A DNA stretch of 64,000 nucleotides. It comes from Chamaecyparis obtusa (lineage: Eukaryota; Streptophyta; Pinopsida; Cupressales; Cupressaceae). Where the stretch lies: positions 1,190,001-1,254,000 of the forward strand of contig BSBK01000873.1 of assembly GCA_027943335.1 (NCBI GenBank), read 5' to 3'. The position numbers and the translations under genes were made by a program. The first letter of the stretch is position 1; each line of letters starts with the position of its first letter. The notes under the pieces are model-generated. The model saw only the letters and a program-made list of their open reading frames with translations, did no database searches and had not been told where the DNA came from. Below are positions 10,990 through 21,485 of this stretch, piece after piece.

Positions 10990-12290
10990 CATATGAAAAA
11001 TCTATTGACCGGACTGTGCACATAAAGCTGTAAATCTTTCGAGTCCCCTGTTTTTCAATGGCGAAAGGGTAAAAGTGACTCTGAACACTTAGGGTTTATT
11101 ATTTTCTATTTCAGGCCAATTATAACCACACAATAAGAAAACAAACTGGCTTAATGGTGGAGAGGTACAAATGCCTCTCGAGAGAATGAGTTTATTTTTT
11201 TGGTGTGAGAATTTAGATTTAGAAATTAAAATATAAGAAAAAAAAACTTAAAATGCGACAAAAGCTTGTCTGTTTTTCGGATGCTTTGATATTTTGAGCA
11301 GCTTGCAATAATGCTCAGTGATATAATTAGGATACTGCAAACCCGTGACCCTAAAGAATTACTATTCTACTAAAATATCAGAGAAATTTTGAAAGGAAGT
11401 TGTAAAATCAAACAAAGAGTCTGCAGGTTTTTGTCAGGACTTCCGACTCGTCATTAGGGCTTTTGAAAATGTATGTGTTAAAATGAAACCAAGAATCTGA
11501 GGACTTCGGTTAGGACATCCGATGTTACAGATTTGTGTTTGGGATGTGCTCAAGAACGTAAGATATTTGGGGTTTGAACATCAACAAAAAATGAAAGAAT
11601 CTTTACTGAGTGAATGAATTATTTTTCCTTCGGCAATATTTTTGGGGGTTTTCCATCTATAAATCTTGTAAGAAACAGATCTTAAAAATCCTGCAAGTAC
11701 ATTCTATGAAAACAGTGAAACGGTGCAGAGGAGGAAAGAAGGAAACTTAACTGGTAGATTGAGGAGCTGAATAATTCTAGCAGTTAAAGTAATTTCTGGA
11801 GGATATTTGCTTGATCTGGATGCCAGAGTTCTATATTCTTCAGCTTCTTCAGTGTTATTTCTGCTAACTTTTATGGTAAAAACTGGATGATTGTGAGAGA
11901 CCAATCTTGCAGAAGGCAAATATTTTCTGCCAAATCTTGATGCACTGATAGAACACTTATTTGTTAGCTTTGGCGAAAAATGGATAAGAGAAATCGCTGT
12001 AGTTGAGGACGTGGAAGAGAAAGCCACCATTTTCAAGGCCGCCATGGTAAATAGAAGTGATGTAATAGTGTGACTGCTAAATGTTTGGGGAATTATATGA
12101 CAAATGGAAGGAATCTTATTTTTTTTAAGAGGGGAACACTTTTCACAATAATTTGGATGTTAGTGGATAGTTGTTTGTCAAGACAGCACATGATAAGTAG
12201 GAGACAAACTGCAATGACACCTAATATAATAAAGTCAAAACTTATAAAATTGTAAAAATTAAATGTTAAAATTTGAAGGGTAAAGGTCAT
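10990..12290. repeat. Tandem array unit 3
   Basis: Begins near 11005 with 'ctattgaccggactgtgcac', where the 'agtgccattgtc' part of the other units is deleted. It then follows the same block order to the small gene and a 'gatgttagtggatagttgtt' tail. Unit 3 is more like unit 4 than unit 1 in this tail, sharing 'gtttgtcaagaca/tag'. Confidence 0.75.
11704..12045 (-). CDS. Small array protein, copy 3; putative plastid-targeted, unknown function
   Basis: 113 codons, intact. It starts MAALKMVAFSSTSSTTAISL and keeps the whole family layout: Ser/Thr-rich transit-like N-terminus, SHNHPVFTIKVSRNNTEEAE, then YPPEITLTARIIQLLNLPV. Most differences from copy 1 are single substitutions. The ESE insertion of copy 1 (YPPESEIT) is absent, as in copies 2 and 4. 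The donor candidate after LLNLP reads GTTAAG. Function unknown; the reading frame is either the whole protein or an exon 1. Confidence 0.5.
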   Translation of the reverse strand: MAALKMVAFSSTSSTTAISLIHFSPKLTNKCSISASRFGRKYLPSARLVSHNHPVFTIKVSRNNTEEAEEYRTLASRSSKYPPEITLTARIIQLLNLPVKFPSFLLCTVSLFS

Positions 12291-12479
12291 TTAAATTCAC
12301 TATCATTGTTATCATCTAAAATAAAACTTATATTAATGAAAATAAATAAATTTATTTTATTATCCAATTTTTATTATTATTGAACCACATATCATTAATT
12401 TTGTTAGACTATGGATCATTAATTTAGTTGTTTGTAATAAAGAATTTCTATTAATTGAAATAGAATGTTGACCATAACT

Positions 12480-12965
12480 ATTCTCATGAAATTATTATGA
12501 GAGATGGGTTCGTGTGAACCATCCTCTGTTAGCATCACCTAGATCCAATGAGTGCTAAGTGTTCCATTCATTCTCATGAGAGATTGGTTCGTGTGAACCA
12601 CTACTCATGAAATATGGGTCAATGAGTTTGACTCAAAAAACTACACAGTTAAATCCTGATAGCAATATCACAATTTGACTGCTGTGGAAAATATCTCCTA
12701 CTTATCAATTGATGAGCTTAAAGGGCTTTCTAATGAGTGGTTCATAAGGCACAACACTTGGTGAAGGTTTTGCAAATGGGGTTGCAAGGAGAGTGGGTTT
12801 AACCATGGAGGAAACTCCGTAGTTAAGCGTGCTCAAGCTGGAGTATACTGGGATGGGGGTTTCACCTCTGTGAGCATCACCTAGATCCAATAAGTGCTAA
12901 GTGTGCCATTCATTCTCATCAAAGATAGGTTAAATTCTGATAGCAATATCACAATTCTTAATTTT
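12480..12965. mobile_element. 5S-rRNA-like sequence flanked by direct repeats (Cassandra/TRIM-like candidate)
   Basis: 12811-12858 reads 'aactccgtagttaagcgtgc', then 'gagtatactgggatgggggt'. This closely follows the internal promoter half of plant 5S rRNA (AACTCCGAAGTTAAGCGTGC ... GAGTAGTACTGGGATGGGTG), covering box A, the intermediate element and box C. The 5' half of 5S is not recognisable. Direct repeats of ~45 bp (12532-12575 and 12873-12916, 'cacctagatccaatgagtgc') and a second pair ('ctgatagcaatatcacaatt', near 12656 and 12935) surround it. Cassandra TRIM retrotransposons carry 5S sequence in their LTRs and 5S-derived SINEs also exist; either would fit. It is not a functional 5S gene. 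Confidence 0.5.
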
Positions 12966-13197
12966 ATCCATATATAAGAATTTCATCCATATACAGAATA
13001 TGAAGCCACACAATAACCACTTATCAATTTTTAAAAACCATAATCTAACAATTACTTTATTTATTTAAGTTCCCTTTTAGAGACGCTAAACTCTATAAAG
13101 AAATATTAAAGTATTCAAATTGGATGAGCATAGACGATATACTTACATAGCTGTTCTTGAAAAGCTTTTTTGAATATTTACCGCTACTTGAAATTTA

Positions 13198-14300
13198 AAA
13201 AAATCGTATTGACCAGTGCCATTGTCCCTGCTCCCCGTACTATGCACAAAAAGCAGTAAAGCTTACGGAGTCTCCCTGATTTTCAATGACGAAGGGGTAA
13301 AAGTGACTTTGAACACTTTTGTATTCCAAACCAGTACTAAACACGCAATGAGGAAATCTGACTGGCTTAATGGTGGGGAGGTACAAATGCCTCTAAAAAT
13401 TTAGGGCTTATTTTTTCCTATGAGAAAAAAACTTAAATTGCTACAATATCTTCTCTGTATTTCGGATGCTTTAGTATTTTTTAGCAGCTTACAATAATGC
13501 TCAGTAGTATAATTAGAAGATGATTGCCCTAAACAATTACCATTCCAGAGAGCTATTTGAAAGTATCTGTGTGAAAATCAAACCAAAAATCTTCAGGGTT
13601 TGTGTCAGGAATCCGACTCATCATTAGAGCTTTTAAGGGTTTCTGTGTTAAATTGAGACCAAGAATTTGAGGTCTTCCGGTAGGGAAATCTGATTCGTTA
13701 ATAAAGCTTTCGAAAATATTTGTGTTTGGAATGAACTCAAGAACCCAAGATATTTGGGTTTGTACATCAGGCAAAAATGAAAGAATATTTACTGAGCTCA
13801 TGGATTATTTTTCCTTTGGCATTTAGGGGGGGGGGGATTTACCTTCTAAATCTTGTAGAAAACAGATCTTATAAATCCTTCAAGTACACTCTCTGAAAAC
13901 ATTAAAAAGATGCAGAGGAGGAAAGAAGGAAACTTAACTGGTCGATTGAGGAGCCGAATAATTCTAGCAGTTAAAGTGATTTCTGGAGGATATGCACTTG
14001 ATCTGGATGCCATAGTTCTATATCCTTCAGCTTCTTCAGTGTTATTTCTGCTAACTTTACTGGTGAAAAGTGGATGATTGTGAGAGACCAATCCTTGAGA
14101 AGGCAAAATTTTCCTGCCAAATCTGGGTGCACTGATATAATACTTGTTTGTTAGCTTTGGCCAAAAATGGAGAATAGAAGTCGCTGTAGTTGAGGACGTG
14201 GAAGAGAAAGCCACCATTTTCAAGGCCGCCATGGCAAATAGAAGTGATGCAATAATGTGACTGGTAAATAGAAGTGACGCAATAATGTGACTGGAAAATG
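13198..14300. repeat. Tandem array unit 4
   Basis: Starts with 'attgaccagtgccattgtcc' like unit 1, and follows the full block order to the small gene at 13846-14232. Directly beyond the gene start, a 30-bp piece (aaatagaagtgaYgcaataa...) is duplicated in tandem (14236-14265 and 14266-14295). Confidence 0.75.
13846..14232 (-). CDS. Small array protein, copy 4; putative plastid-targeted, unknown function
   Basis: 128 codons, starting MAALKMVAFSSTSSTTATSI. It carries the same transit-like N-terminus, the NNTEEAEGYRTMASRS middle and the TARIIRLLNRPVKFPS segment as its paralogues. A different stop position gives a tail of extra residues (FSESVLEGFIRSVFYKI). The tail after the shared segment varies between copies, which supports the idea that only the part up to about LLNxP is genuinely coding and that a splice donor follows (CCA|GTTAAG). 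Function unknown. Confidence 0.5.
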   Translation of the reverse strand: MAALKMVAFSSTSSTTATSILHFWPKLTNKYYISAPRFGRKILPSQGLVSHNHPLFTSKVSRNNTEEAEGYRTMASRSSAYPPEITLTARIIRLLNRPVKFPSFLLCIFLMFSESVLEGFIRSVFYKI

Positions 14301-14370
14301 TTTCTTTCAGTAAAAAGTTAAAAAGGAAAAAACGAAAGGTTCTTTTATAGTTTTAATGGAGATACTTAAC

Positions 14371-14715
14371 TTGCTAAAAGGTATCTAATTGTGCTAGAAA
14401 GGAGAAAAGGAAAGGAAAGGTAGAAAAGGTACTTTTATAATTATTTTGGGAAAATGAAGAAAGGAAAGGAAAGGTTCTTTTATAGTTCTTATGGGAGGCA
14501 TCTAAGTGTGCTACAAGGCACCTAATTGTGCTACAAACAAGGAAAGGTAGGAAAGGAAAGGTCTTATGGGAGGCACCTAACTGTGCTACAAGGCACCTAA
14601 TTGTGCTACAACAAGGAAAGGAAATGAAAGGTAGGAAAGGAAAGGTCTTTTTATAGTCCTTATGGGAGGCACTTAATTGTGCTTCAACGCACCTAATTGT
14701 GCTACAAACAAGGCA
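14371..14715. repeat. Tandem repeat rich in 'cacctaattgtgctacaa'
   Basis: Seven versions of 'gcacctaattgtgctacaa' (about 14371, 14508, 14519, 14573, 14594, 14668, 14689) alternate with 'ggaaaggtaggaaaggaaagg' stretches and 'ttatagtccttatgggaggc'. The minus-strand reading frame over this block is simply a translation of the repeats. Confidence 0.85.
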
Positions 14716-14800
14716 TAAATACCCCACCCCCCAATGGGATTTGAACATTTGATCTCTCTTTCAAGAGTACAAGTTCTCCATCACTAGGTCAACTAAAAGG
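14716..14800 (-). mobile_element. tRNA-like SINE head (candidate)
   Basis: On the minus strand, 14790-14777 reads 'gacctagtgatggaga', an A-box-like sequence. About 30 bp on, 14746-14736 reads 'gttcaaatccc', matching the B-box consensus GWTCRANNC. The spacing fits a tRNA-derived RNA polymerase III promoter. The tandem repeats at 14371-14715 would lie in the body or tail. No target duplication was found. Confidence 0.4.
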
Positions 14801-15133
14801 AACTAAAAGGCAAATTAAATGAATCTCCACCTACTTTTTAAGGGGGATCACTTTTCACAATAATTTATATGTAAGTGGATAATTGTTTGTCAAGATAGTA
14901 CACAATTAGTGGGAGATATTTTTTACAATAAGTCAAATTGTGATTTTGCTATCAAAAATCAATTGTGTAATTCACTAATAAGATAGAACATGATAAATTA
15001 TTTAATATAATTTTAGTTTTTTATAAAATAAGACACTCGTTTAAACAAATATTGTTGTTATGTAGATAAATATTAATCTTATATTCTTAGGTGAAAATGT
15101 GCATGCTTTGAAGCACTTCGTGTTATATGTTTG

Positions 15134-16358
15134 TGTAATGGTGGAAAACGTGGATATAGGTAGGGTTTTTAACAAGGTACCTAATAGAGATCCTAAGCCC
15201 ACATTCCCCACAATACATATGAATTGATAACAATGTAAATCTGGAAATACTTGAAATTAGATAAGATAAAATACATACCTCATAAAACTGATGTGGAAAT
15301 ACCTATTTTCTGGTCTCTGTGTTCGGTTTCAAAACATTTTGCAATCAGATCTAGGAGAGGAAAACAAAGACGAAGAAAACCCAGAAAGCTTTTTCAATTC
15401 TGAGGAAGGTCGTCCTTGACCCAAATGTGGGGTAAGATCTTACCCCGGGGTACAATCTTACCCCTAAAGGTCATGCTTGACCTGCACTACTCTGACGAAA
15501 ATTCTGTTCACGGATCCCAGAAGTTTGGTGAAAAGGGTACTCAGATCATGCTTTGCAACTCCCGAAACAACGACTGTAGATATCTGAAAATGGTGTTTTG
15601 GGGGTGGCTATATAAGGTTTTGCCTTAGTCAAACCCCCGTTTTGGTGATCTCCACCTCCACAAATAGCCAAATGTAATAGAATGTGTGTGTGTATTGAAT
15701 GTGTAATGCCAAGATCTAATCCTCTAGATTAAAACCCTAACATGAATGGATATGAGAAAGCAATGTATAGATTTGAACATGACAAGAAAGCATACCAAGC
15801 CCCCAAGACTAAAGTACTCTTACCAAACTCACAATCCGTAATTGTTACCCCATGATTGTATCTTTGAATGCTTGAATATTGAAAATGGTGGATCGAGGAA
15901 GAAGGAATCTTTCTTGCTCCAAAGAATGTCCACAAAATGCTTGATATCAACAAGAACTTGATCTTCTATATCATCCTCTTGCAATCTTGCATCTTCACTT
16001 CACCATTGCTTGCTTACTTCTCATGACTTGTTGAAATTAATGCAAAAGAGAGTGCTTATATAGATATTTCAAGGTGAGGCTCCTCGGGCAATGTAAGGGC
16101 CCATAATTCAAATTTCACCTCGAATTATGGTCCAATCACAATAACCAACTAAGGAGGGAAAATAATTAAATAAATTTCAAATTAAAACCCTTCTACATTC
16201 GAATCCAAAAGCCTAACATTGATTTCGGGGTCCTCCGGGACCAAAATTTGAAAAGGGGGATCAAATCCCGACAAAGGTCAAGGATAACCTTGACTTTGAC
16301 CTAGGTCAAAGTCGACCTCGACCTTGACCTAGGTCAAAGTTGACATCAACCTTGACCT
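15134..16358. repeat. LTR 'A', left part (split by the copia element)
   Basis: This matches the LTR at 17545-19022 in several places ('gaaaacccagaaa', 'agaagtttgtcgaaaagggt', 'gtcaaacccccgtttt/gtcaaaccccggtttg', and a block of TGACC repeats). It is completed after the copia element by 22992-23328, which ends in the same 'ccattttaagatgataca'. The left boundary comes from a paralogous empty site at 23788-23812 (atatgtttgtacaatgac). The flanks GTTTG (15129-15133) and ATTTG (23329-23333) form an imperfect 5-bp target duplication. There is no internal region or partner LTR, so it was already a solo LTR. It contains palindromic TTTGACCTAGGTCAAA at 16295-16310. Confidence 0.7.
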
Positions 16359-19173
16359 TGATGAACTACAACTGATTGAATACCTGAATCATTATGTTGT
16401 CATTATCTATTATGACAGATGAGGATAAGGAATACTTTGGGTAACTTATTGATGAGTCTATGATCTCATATTGTTGACTTGATTATGTTGCATTAATCTA
16501 TTATGGAGGAGGAAGCAAAATTGTATGTAAGGCAATGTGGTCAGTAAATGAAGACTTCAATATACATCGAGCCAGTGTTGTGTATACCGAGCAAGAGTAT
16601 TAACCGAGCTTGTATTCACTGACACATTTCTTTGTTAACCGAGTATGGATGAAAGTATTAAATGCTTAGTTTAGCCGACAGAAAATGATGAGCTGAAAAT
16701 TGTTATGATTTCGAGATTGAGGATAAAGTTTGTTATGAGATCCATGACTGACAAAATTCGAAGAAAATCTAAGGGATAGAATTGAAACGTGTTATTGACA
16801 CAACTATCGAGGAAGGTTTAAGAGGCAAAATCAACAAAGAAGGATAAGCAGCAAAATCTGATGGTTGATATGAAAATAGTTTATCTGTCTATATAAGAGA
16901 TATGAGTTTATTTATGAAACTATGCCAGAAGAAAGAAGACTGCAGAGATTTCATGTGAATTCAGTTTCATGCATGCCTCATCAGACTAGTTAAAGAAGAA
17001 CCGAACTGTAGAATAGAACCGAGTATCAAAGAGCTATTACCGAGTGAAAGTAAGTTGAGGAAGTGAATTAAAATATTGATCAGAGGATTTGTATGGGCTT
17101 AGAATAGATCTGAACATCTGCAAATTAAGTTGTATTGTAATCAAATCAACTATTGTTTCAGTTTAACCATTGATACAAAAAATCTCCTAACCGAGTGGAC
17201 TTAACCGTCTTATGTTATGCCCCTATGTCATTCAAGGAATGTACATTGTTATCTTATTGACCCCATAGTGAATGCTGGTCGAAAGTTAATTTTTAGTCTT
17301 AAATCCTCTAACAAGGTCACACCTAACAATGTGTTTGTAACCTTTAACAAGGTTGGCTCTTCACTGAGCTCACTTCAAAAGAGTGAAAATTATTTTAGGT
17401 TACCGGTCCCAGGTGGTTTTTCCCTTAACAGGGTTTCCATGTTAAATCATTATGTTATGTATTTTTGTGATGATTGTTTTATTGTCATACTTTACATACT
17501 ACATATTTGACTTGGTCAGTAATCATAGTGAGTTAATTAACTGGTGAATAGGGTGAAATTAGGGTTCACCCTATAAGATAGGATTGGAAATGTAGTGGAG
17601 GGATGTGTGTGATGGAAAATATTGTGAACATGTAAAGAAATGCAAATACTAACCTCAAAATAGGGCAAATCTGGAAAATGCTAATTTTTGATGTTTGTGT
17701 GCAGTTTCGGGCAATTTTGCAACCTGTTTCGAACTGGAAATGTTGAGATGGAGAAAACCCAGAAAAATTTTATCTTTCTGGCAGCAAGTAGTCTTTGACC
17801 CCAATAAAAGGTCAAAGACTCCTTTGGAATTTTGAAGGTCGTCTTTGACTTTTTTCGCAGATTCAGAAGTTTGTCGAAAAGGGTATCCTGATCCAAGCTC
17901 CAATCTGCAGTCATGTACCTATACCTGCAAGAAAAAGGGGTTTTGTTGTTTGGAAGAGGGGTTTGCCTTCGTCAAACCCCGGTTTGGAATCAACCTTAAT
18001 AATGAAATTGAAATTGAGAATGCTAGCAAGTAGTAGAAGTAGATCTAACAATGAAGCTATGCAATTCAATAGGCATGCAATTGTATTTCAAATGTAAACA
18101 AGTATGTTGATATGAAAGCTTGAACACAACAATGGCAAATGTAAATCAAAACCATGAATGTAAACCCAAAACCTCCATGATTGTATGCTTGGAATCCACC
18201 TTGATAGAAGAATGAATGGATCTAGAATATGAACAAAGGATCTTGAAGGAAGATCACACCATCATGATGGCTAGATCTAGGGTTTGAATGATGAATCTTG
18301 CATGGTTGAACCAAATCCCTTCAATGGCTTGAATGCTTGAATCCTTGATCTTCAATGGAGAACTTGAATGGAGAAAAGGACTTGAATGCTTCCTTGAAAA
18401 TGCTTGATGAAATGCTTGAGAATGCTTGAGAGATTGTCAAGTGATGAGATGATCACACAAAATTTGATTGCTATGAGATGGAGAAAATGAGAGAGGAAGG
18501 CTTCCTTTTATAGTGATCTAGGGCACAAACTTCTAAAGAGGCCGACATTGGAGAATTAAATCTCAATTAACCTTAACCCCTAAAAATGGAACCAAATTAA
18601 ATGCAATTTAAGGATTTACCATTTCGGAGACCAAAACAACCGACCCGGAAGCAGGAAAATAAATCTTTCTGAAACCTGACATCTGGAAATCATGGGACCT
18701 TGAAATTTGAACCCTAGGTCAAGGACAAGCTAGACCCCACCCTAGGTCAGGGTCGAGGTCATCCCTGACCTAGGTCAGGGTTGAGGTCATCTTTGACCCT
18801 CAAGGTTGTCTTTGACCTTGAGGTCAAAAACCTCAGGACCTCAATCCAGAGTGCTAGGAAATGCAAAAAGATAGTAAAAATGGGTGGAGAGAAAAGCAGA
18901 ATGGGGGGAGAAAGTGAAATCCGTGCAAAGACCCGATCAAGGCGCTTGACCTGACCCCAGACCACTCACTCAAAGGGCTAAATGCTCTTAACATAGAAAT
19001 GCTTCCATTTTAATATGATACAACTGGTAATCAGTAAAAGGCACAGATAGTTTAATAGTTTATGTTATCGAGCTGCAAAATTTATTGGAATTGTTTTAAG
19101 TGTTACATCTTTGTATTTGGGACTATAGGATAACTGATCTAACTGATTCACCCCCCTCTTAGTTATTCTAATA
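16359..19173 (+). repeat. 5' LTR of copia element 1, interrupted
   Basis: About 1.33 kb of native LTR in two pieces (16359-17544 and 19023-19173) that match the 3' LTR collinearly. They are separated by the solo LTR at 17545-19022. Confidence 0.9.
17545..19022. mobile_element. Solo LTR 'B' nested in the copia 5' LTR
   Basis: It begins TGAATAGGG and ends GATACA, with a perfect 5-bp target duplication ACTGG (17540-17544 and 19023-19027). The 3' LTR of the host element is uninterrupted at the same place (near 22840), so the 1478-bp length is exact. It is the same family as LTR A. A dense block of TGACC/GGTCA motifs spans 18712-18842, including the 18-bp perfect palindrome CCCTGACCTAGGTCAGGG at 18763-18780. 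Short frames here (for example on the minus strand near 18759) only translate these repeats. Confidence 0.92.
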
Positions 19174-19175
19174 AT

Positions 19176-19188
19176 TGGTATCCGAGCG
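19176..19188 (+). other. tRNA-Met primer-binding site of copia element 1
   Basis: TGGTATCCGAGCG lies two bases after the 5' LTR. It matches the plant copia consensus TGGTATCAGAGC (complement of the initiator tRNA-Met 3' end) with one change. Confidence 0.85.
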
Positions 19189-19237
19189 TTGGTTTCTTGG
19201 AACAAAGTTTTAAGGACTTCAGTAGAAAAATTACAAG

Positions 19238-20932
19238 ATGTATAAGAGAGAAGTGCTGAAGCTGAACAAGGACAACTTTAGTACATGGCAAAGTTAGATG
19301 AAACTTCATCTATCTAGAATTGGAGAATCTGCTATACCTTTACTGGATAATGGCTATTTACAACCACCTGGTCCTTTGACACTTGATCAGTTAAGAGACT
19401 AACATGAACACAACATCACTATGATAGAGATAGTTGTTTCTCTTACTGATGCTGAATTTCAAGACATCAAGGACTGCACTACTTCAAAGGAAATGTGGGA
19501 GAAACTTGCCCTAGTACATGGTGGTGATGCAAATGCTATGAGAGCCAGAGCTGAAAGCTTGAGAGGAAGATTTGATGATATGAAAATGAAGGAAGGAGAA
19601 AACATAGTATAGTACTCGAACCAAATTAAAGAGGTTGTCAATGATATTCATGGAGCTGGTGGTACCATTGATGAGGATATTATGGTAAGTAAAATCTTGA
19701 GAACACTTTTGCCTATCTATGCAATCAGAATATCTGTAATTCATGAAAAGAGGTCTGCACCTAATAGCACACTTACTCTTCATAGTCTGATTGGAAAGTT
19801 AACCACTTTTGAGCTAAACAATTATGATAACAATGTTGTACCAACTGTTGAGTCTGCTTTTATGTCTTCTCTTAAGATTGGTAAATCTAGTAGTAAGCAC
19901 AATATAAGGAATGAAAGTGATAGCAATACCAATGATGAGCTTGATGAACTAGAAGCACTAATGGCCTAGAGACTGCCTAAAGGTAAAGGTAGATATAAGG
20001 GTAAATTACCTTTAGCTTGTTTTAATTGTAAAGAAGTTGGTCATATTGCTGCTAGATGCCCGAACAGGAAGGAAGATGAGAATGATAGAGACAGATCCAG
20101 AGGTGGAAGCTATGGTAGAAGGAATAATAGAGATAACCAACAGTATAACAGAGATGATCGAGATCACAAAGATAAAGGTAAAAATGTATGTTACTTTGCT
20201 TAAGAGAATGATAAAGACACCGACACATATGATGAATCTACAAAGGTAAACCAGACATTGTACCAATCTATGATTGGTAAACTGATGTATGTAGTACACA
20301 ATAGGCCTAATATTGCACATGCAATGGGGATTGTGGTTAGATTTTCTGCCAATCCAAAGGATTCACATATGGTTGCAATGAAAAGAATCTTGAGATACCT
20401 AAAGAAAATAGAGAACTATGGTTTATGGTATCCCAAGGAGGGAAAATTTGAACTAAGAGTTTACACTAATGCAAATTGGGCTGGAAATATAGATGATAGA
20501 AAGAGCACAACTAGAGGAACATTTTTCTTTGGTGAAAGACTTGTAACTTGGACAAGTAAGAAACAACCTTGTATTTCTCAGTTTACTGTCGAAGCAGAGT
20601 ATGTTGCTACTGCTACAAACTGTTCAAACATTGCTTATATCAAACAAGTGTTGGAAGGGATGAATGAGGTAATCACTGAGTCGATGATTATATATTGTGA
20701 CAACACTAGTGCAATAAATATTTCTAAGAATCCTGTAATGCATTCGAAGACCAAACATATTTCAATTAAGTATCACTACTTAAGAGAACAAGTATAGGAG
20801 AAGCAAGTAAAACTAGAATATGTTACATCAAAGGAGCAACTTGTTGATATTTTTACCAAGCCTCTATTGAAGGACACTTTTGAATACTTGAGGACTAGAC
20901 TTGGGGTCCATCCCCTGTCTACCAGTCACTAA
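19238..20932 (+). pseudogene. Gag fused in frame to RNase H (copia element 1)
   Basis: One frame runs from ATG 19238 to TAA 20930-20932 without a frameshift, but with in-frame stops (near 19295, 19400, 19610, 19967, 20201, 20795). Gag comes first: MYKREVLKLNKDNFSTW, then LTDAEFQDIKDCTTSKEMWE. A zinc knuckle CFNCKEVGHIAARC (CX2CX4HX4C) lies at about 20019-20060. Shortly after, the frame jumps straight into the end of reverse transcriptase and RNase H (LYQSMIGKLMYVVHNRPNIA ... FTVEAEYVA ... CDNTSAINISKNPV ... SKEQLVDIFTKPLL). Protease, integrase and the polymerase core are deleted in frame. The first RNase H aspartate is replaced (TNANWAG where DADWAG is usual), so the enzyme would be dead. Such gag-retaining derivatives can move only with help. 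Confidence 0.88.
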
Positions 20933-21473
20933 TGTGATCTAGAGGTTACACCAACCTATTCTTATCAAAAGATCATTCATGTTGATGCAACATAGCTCAC
21001 ACTTTGGATTATGTCTAAGGCTGTGAAAGATTTGAGAAGCTAGAATAGAGAATTTGCATATCAGTATACAGAGATACATTGTCTGCACCGAACAACAGAA
21101 TTACTTGGCTATTGCAGAGCTGTATGTTTTATGTTTTTCTTTGGCATTGTTGTCAAAGGGAGAGATAAACAGTATGAGAGATAAACAAAGAGATCAATGA
21201 AATATCTATCTAAGGGAGAGGTAATTTGAGAAAAGTCAGGGAGAGATTTGAATATTTGTTGCTGAGAATAGAAGGAATCTAAGAGTTGAAAAGATCAAAT
21301 CCACAGAAGAAAGTCTACACTTGTAATGCTGTTATGTAATGTAGTGATTAAACATATTAAAATTCAAGCTAGGAAGACCCTACCGAGCTACAACATTTAC
21401 TTACATAGTTGTAGAATACATGTTTGGCATGTGTATGGCATATTTTCATTTTGCTTGTGTTTCCATCAATGCC

Positions 21474-21485
21474 AAAGGGAGAGAT
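21474..21485 (+). other. Polypurine tract of copia element 1
   Basis: AAAGGGAGAGAT directly precedes the 3' LTR, at the usual place for plus-strand priming. Confidence 0.8.

Noticed and set aside
12811..12868. A 5S rRNA gene
   Set aside because: Only the 3' half with the internal promoter is recognisable, with substitutions and no 5' half.
14374..14748. 124-codon minus-strand frame
   Set aside because: Entirely the translation of tandem repeats (CSTIRCLVA and FPFLPF units).
17217..17510. 97-codon plus-strand frame
   Set aside because: Part of the copia 1 LTR; the matching stretch of the 3' LTR near 22505-22800 does not keep the frame.
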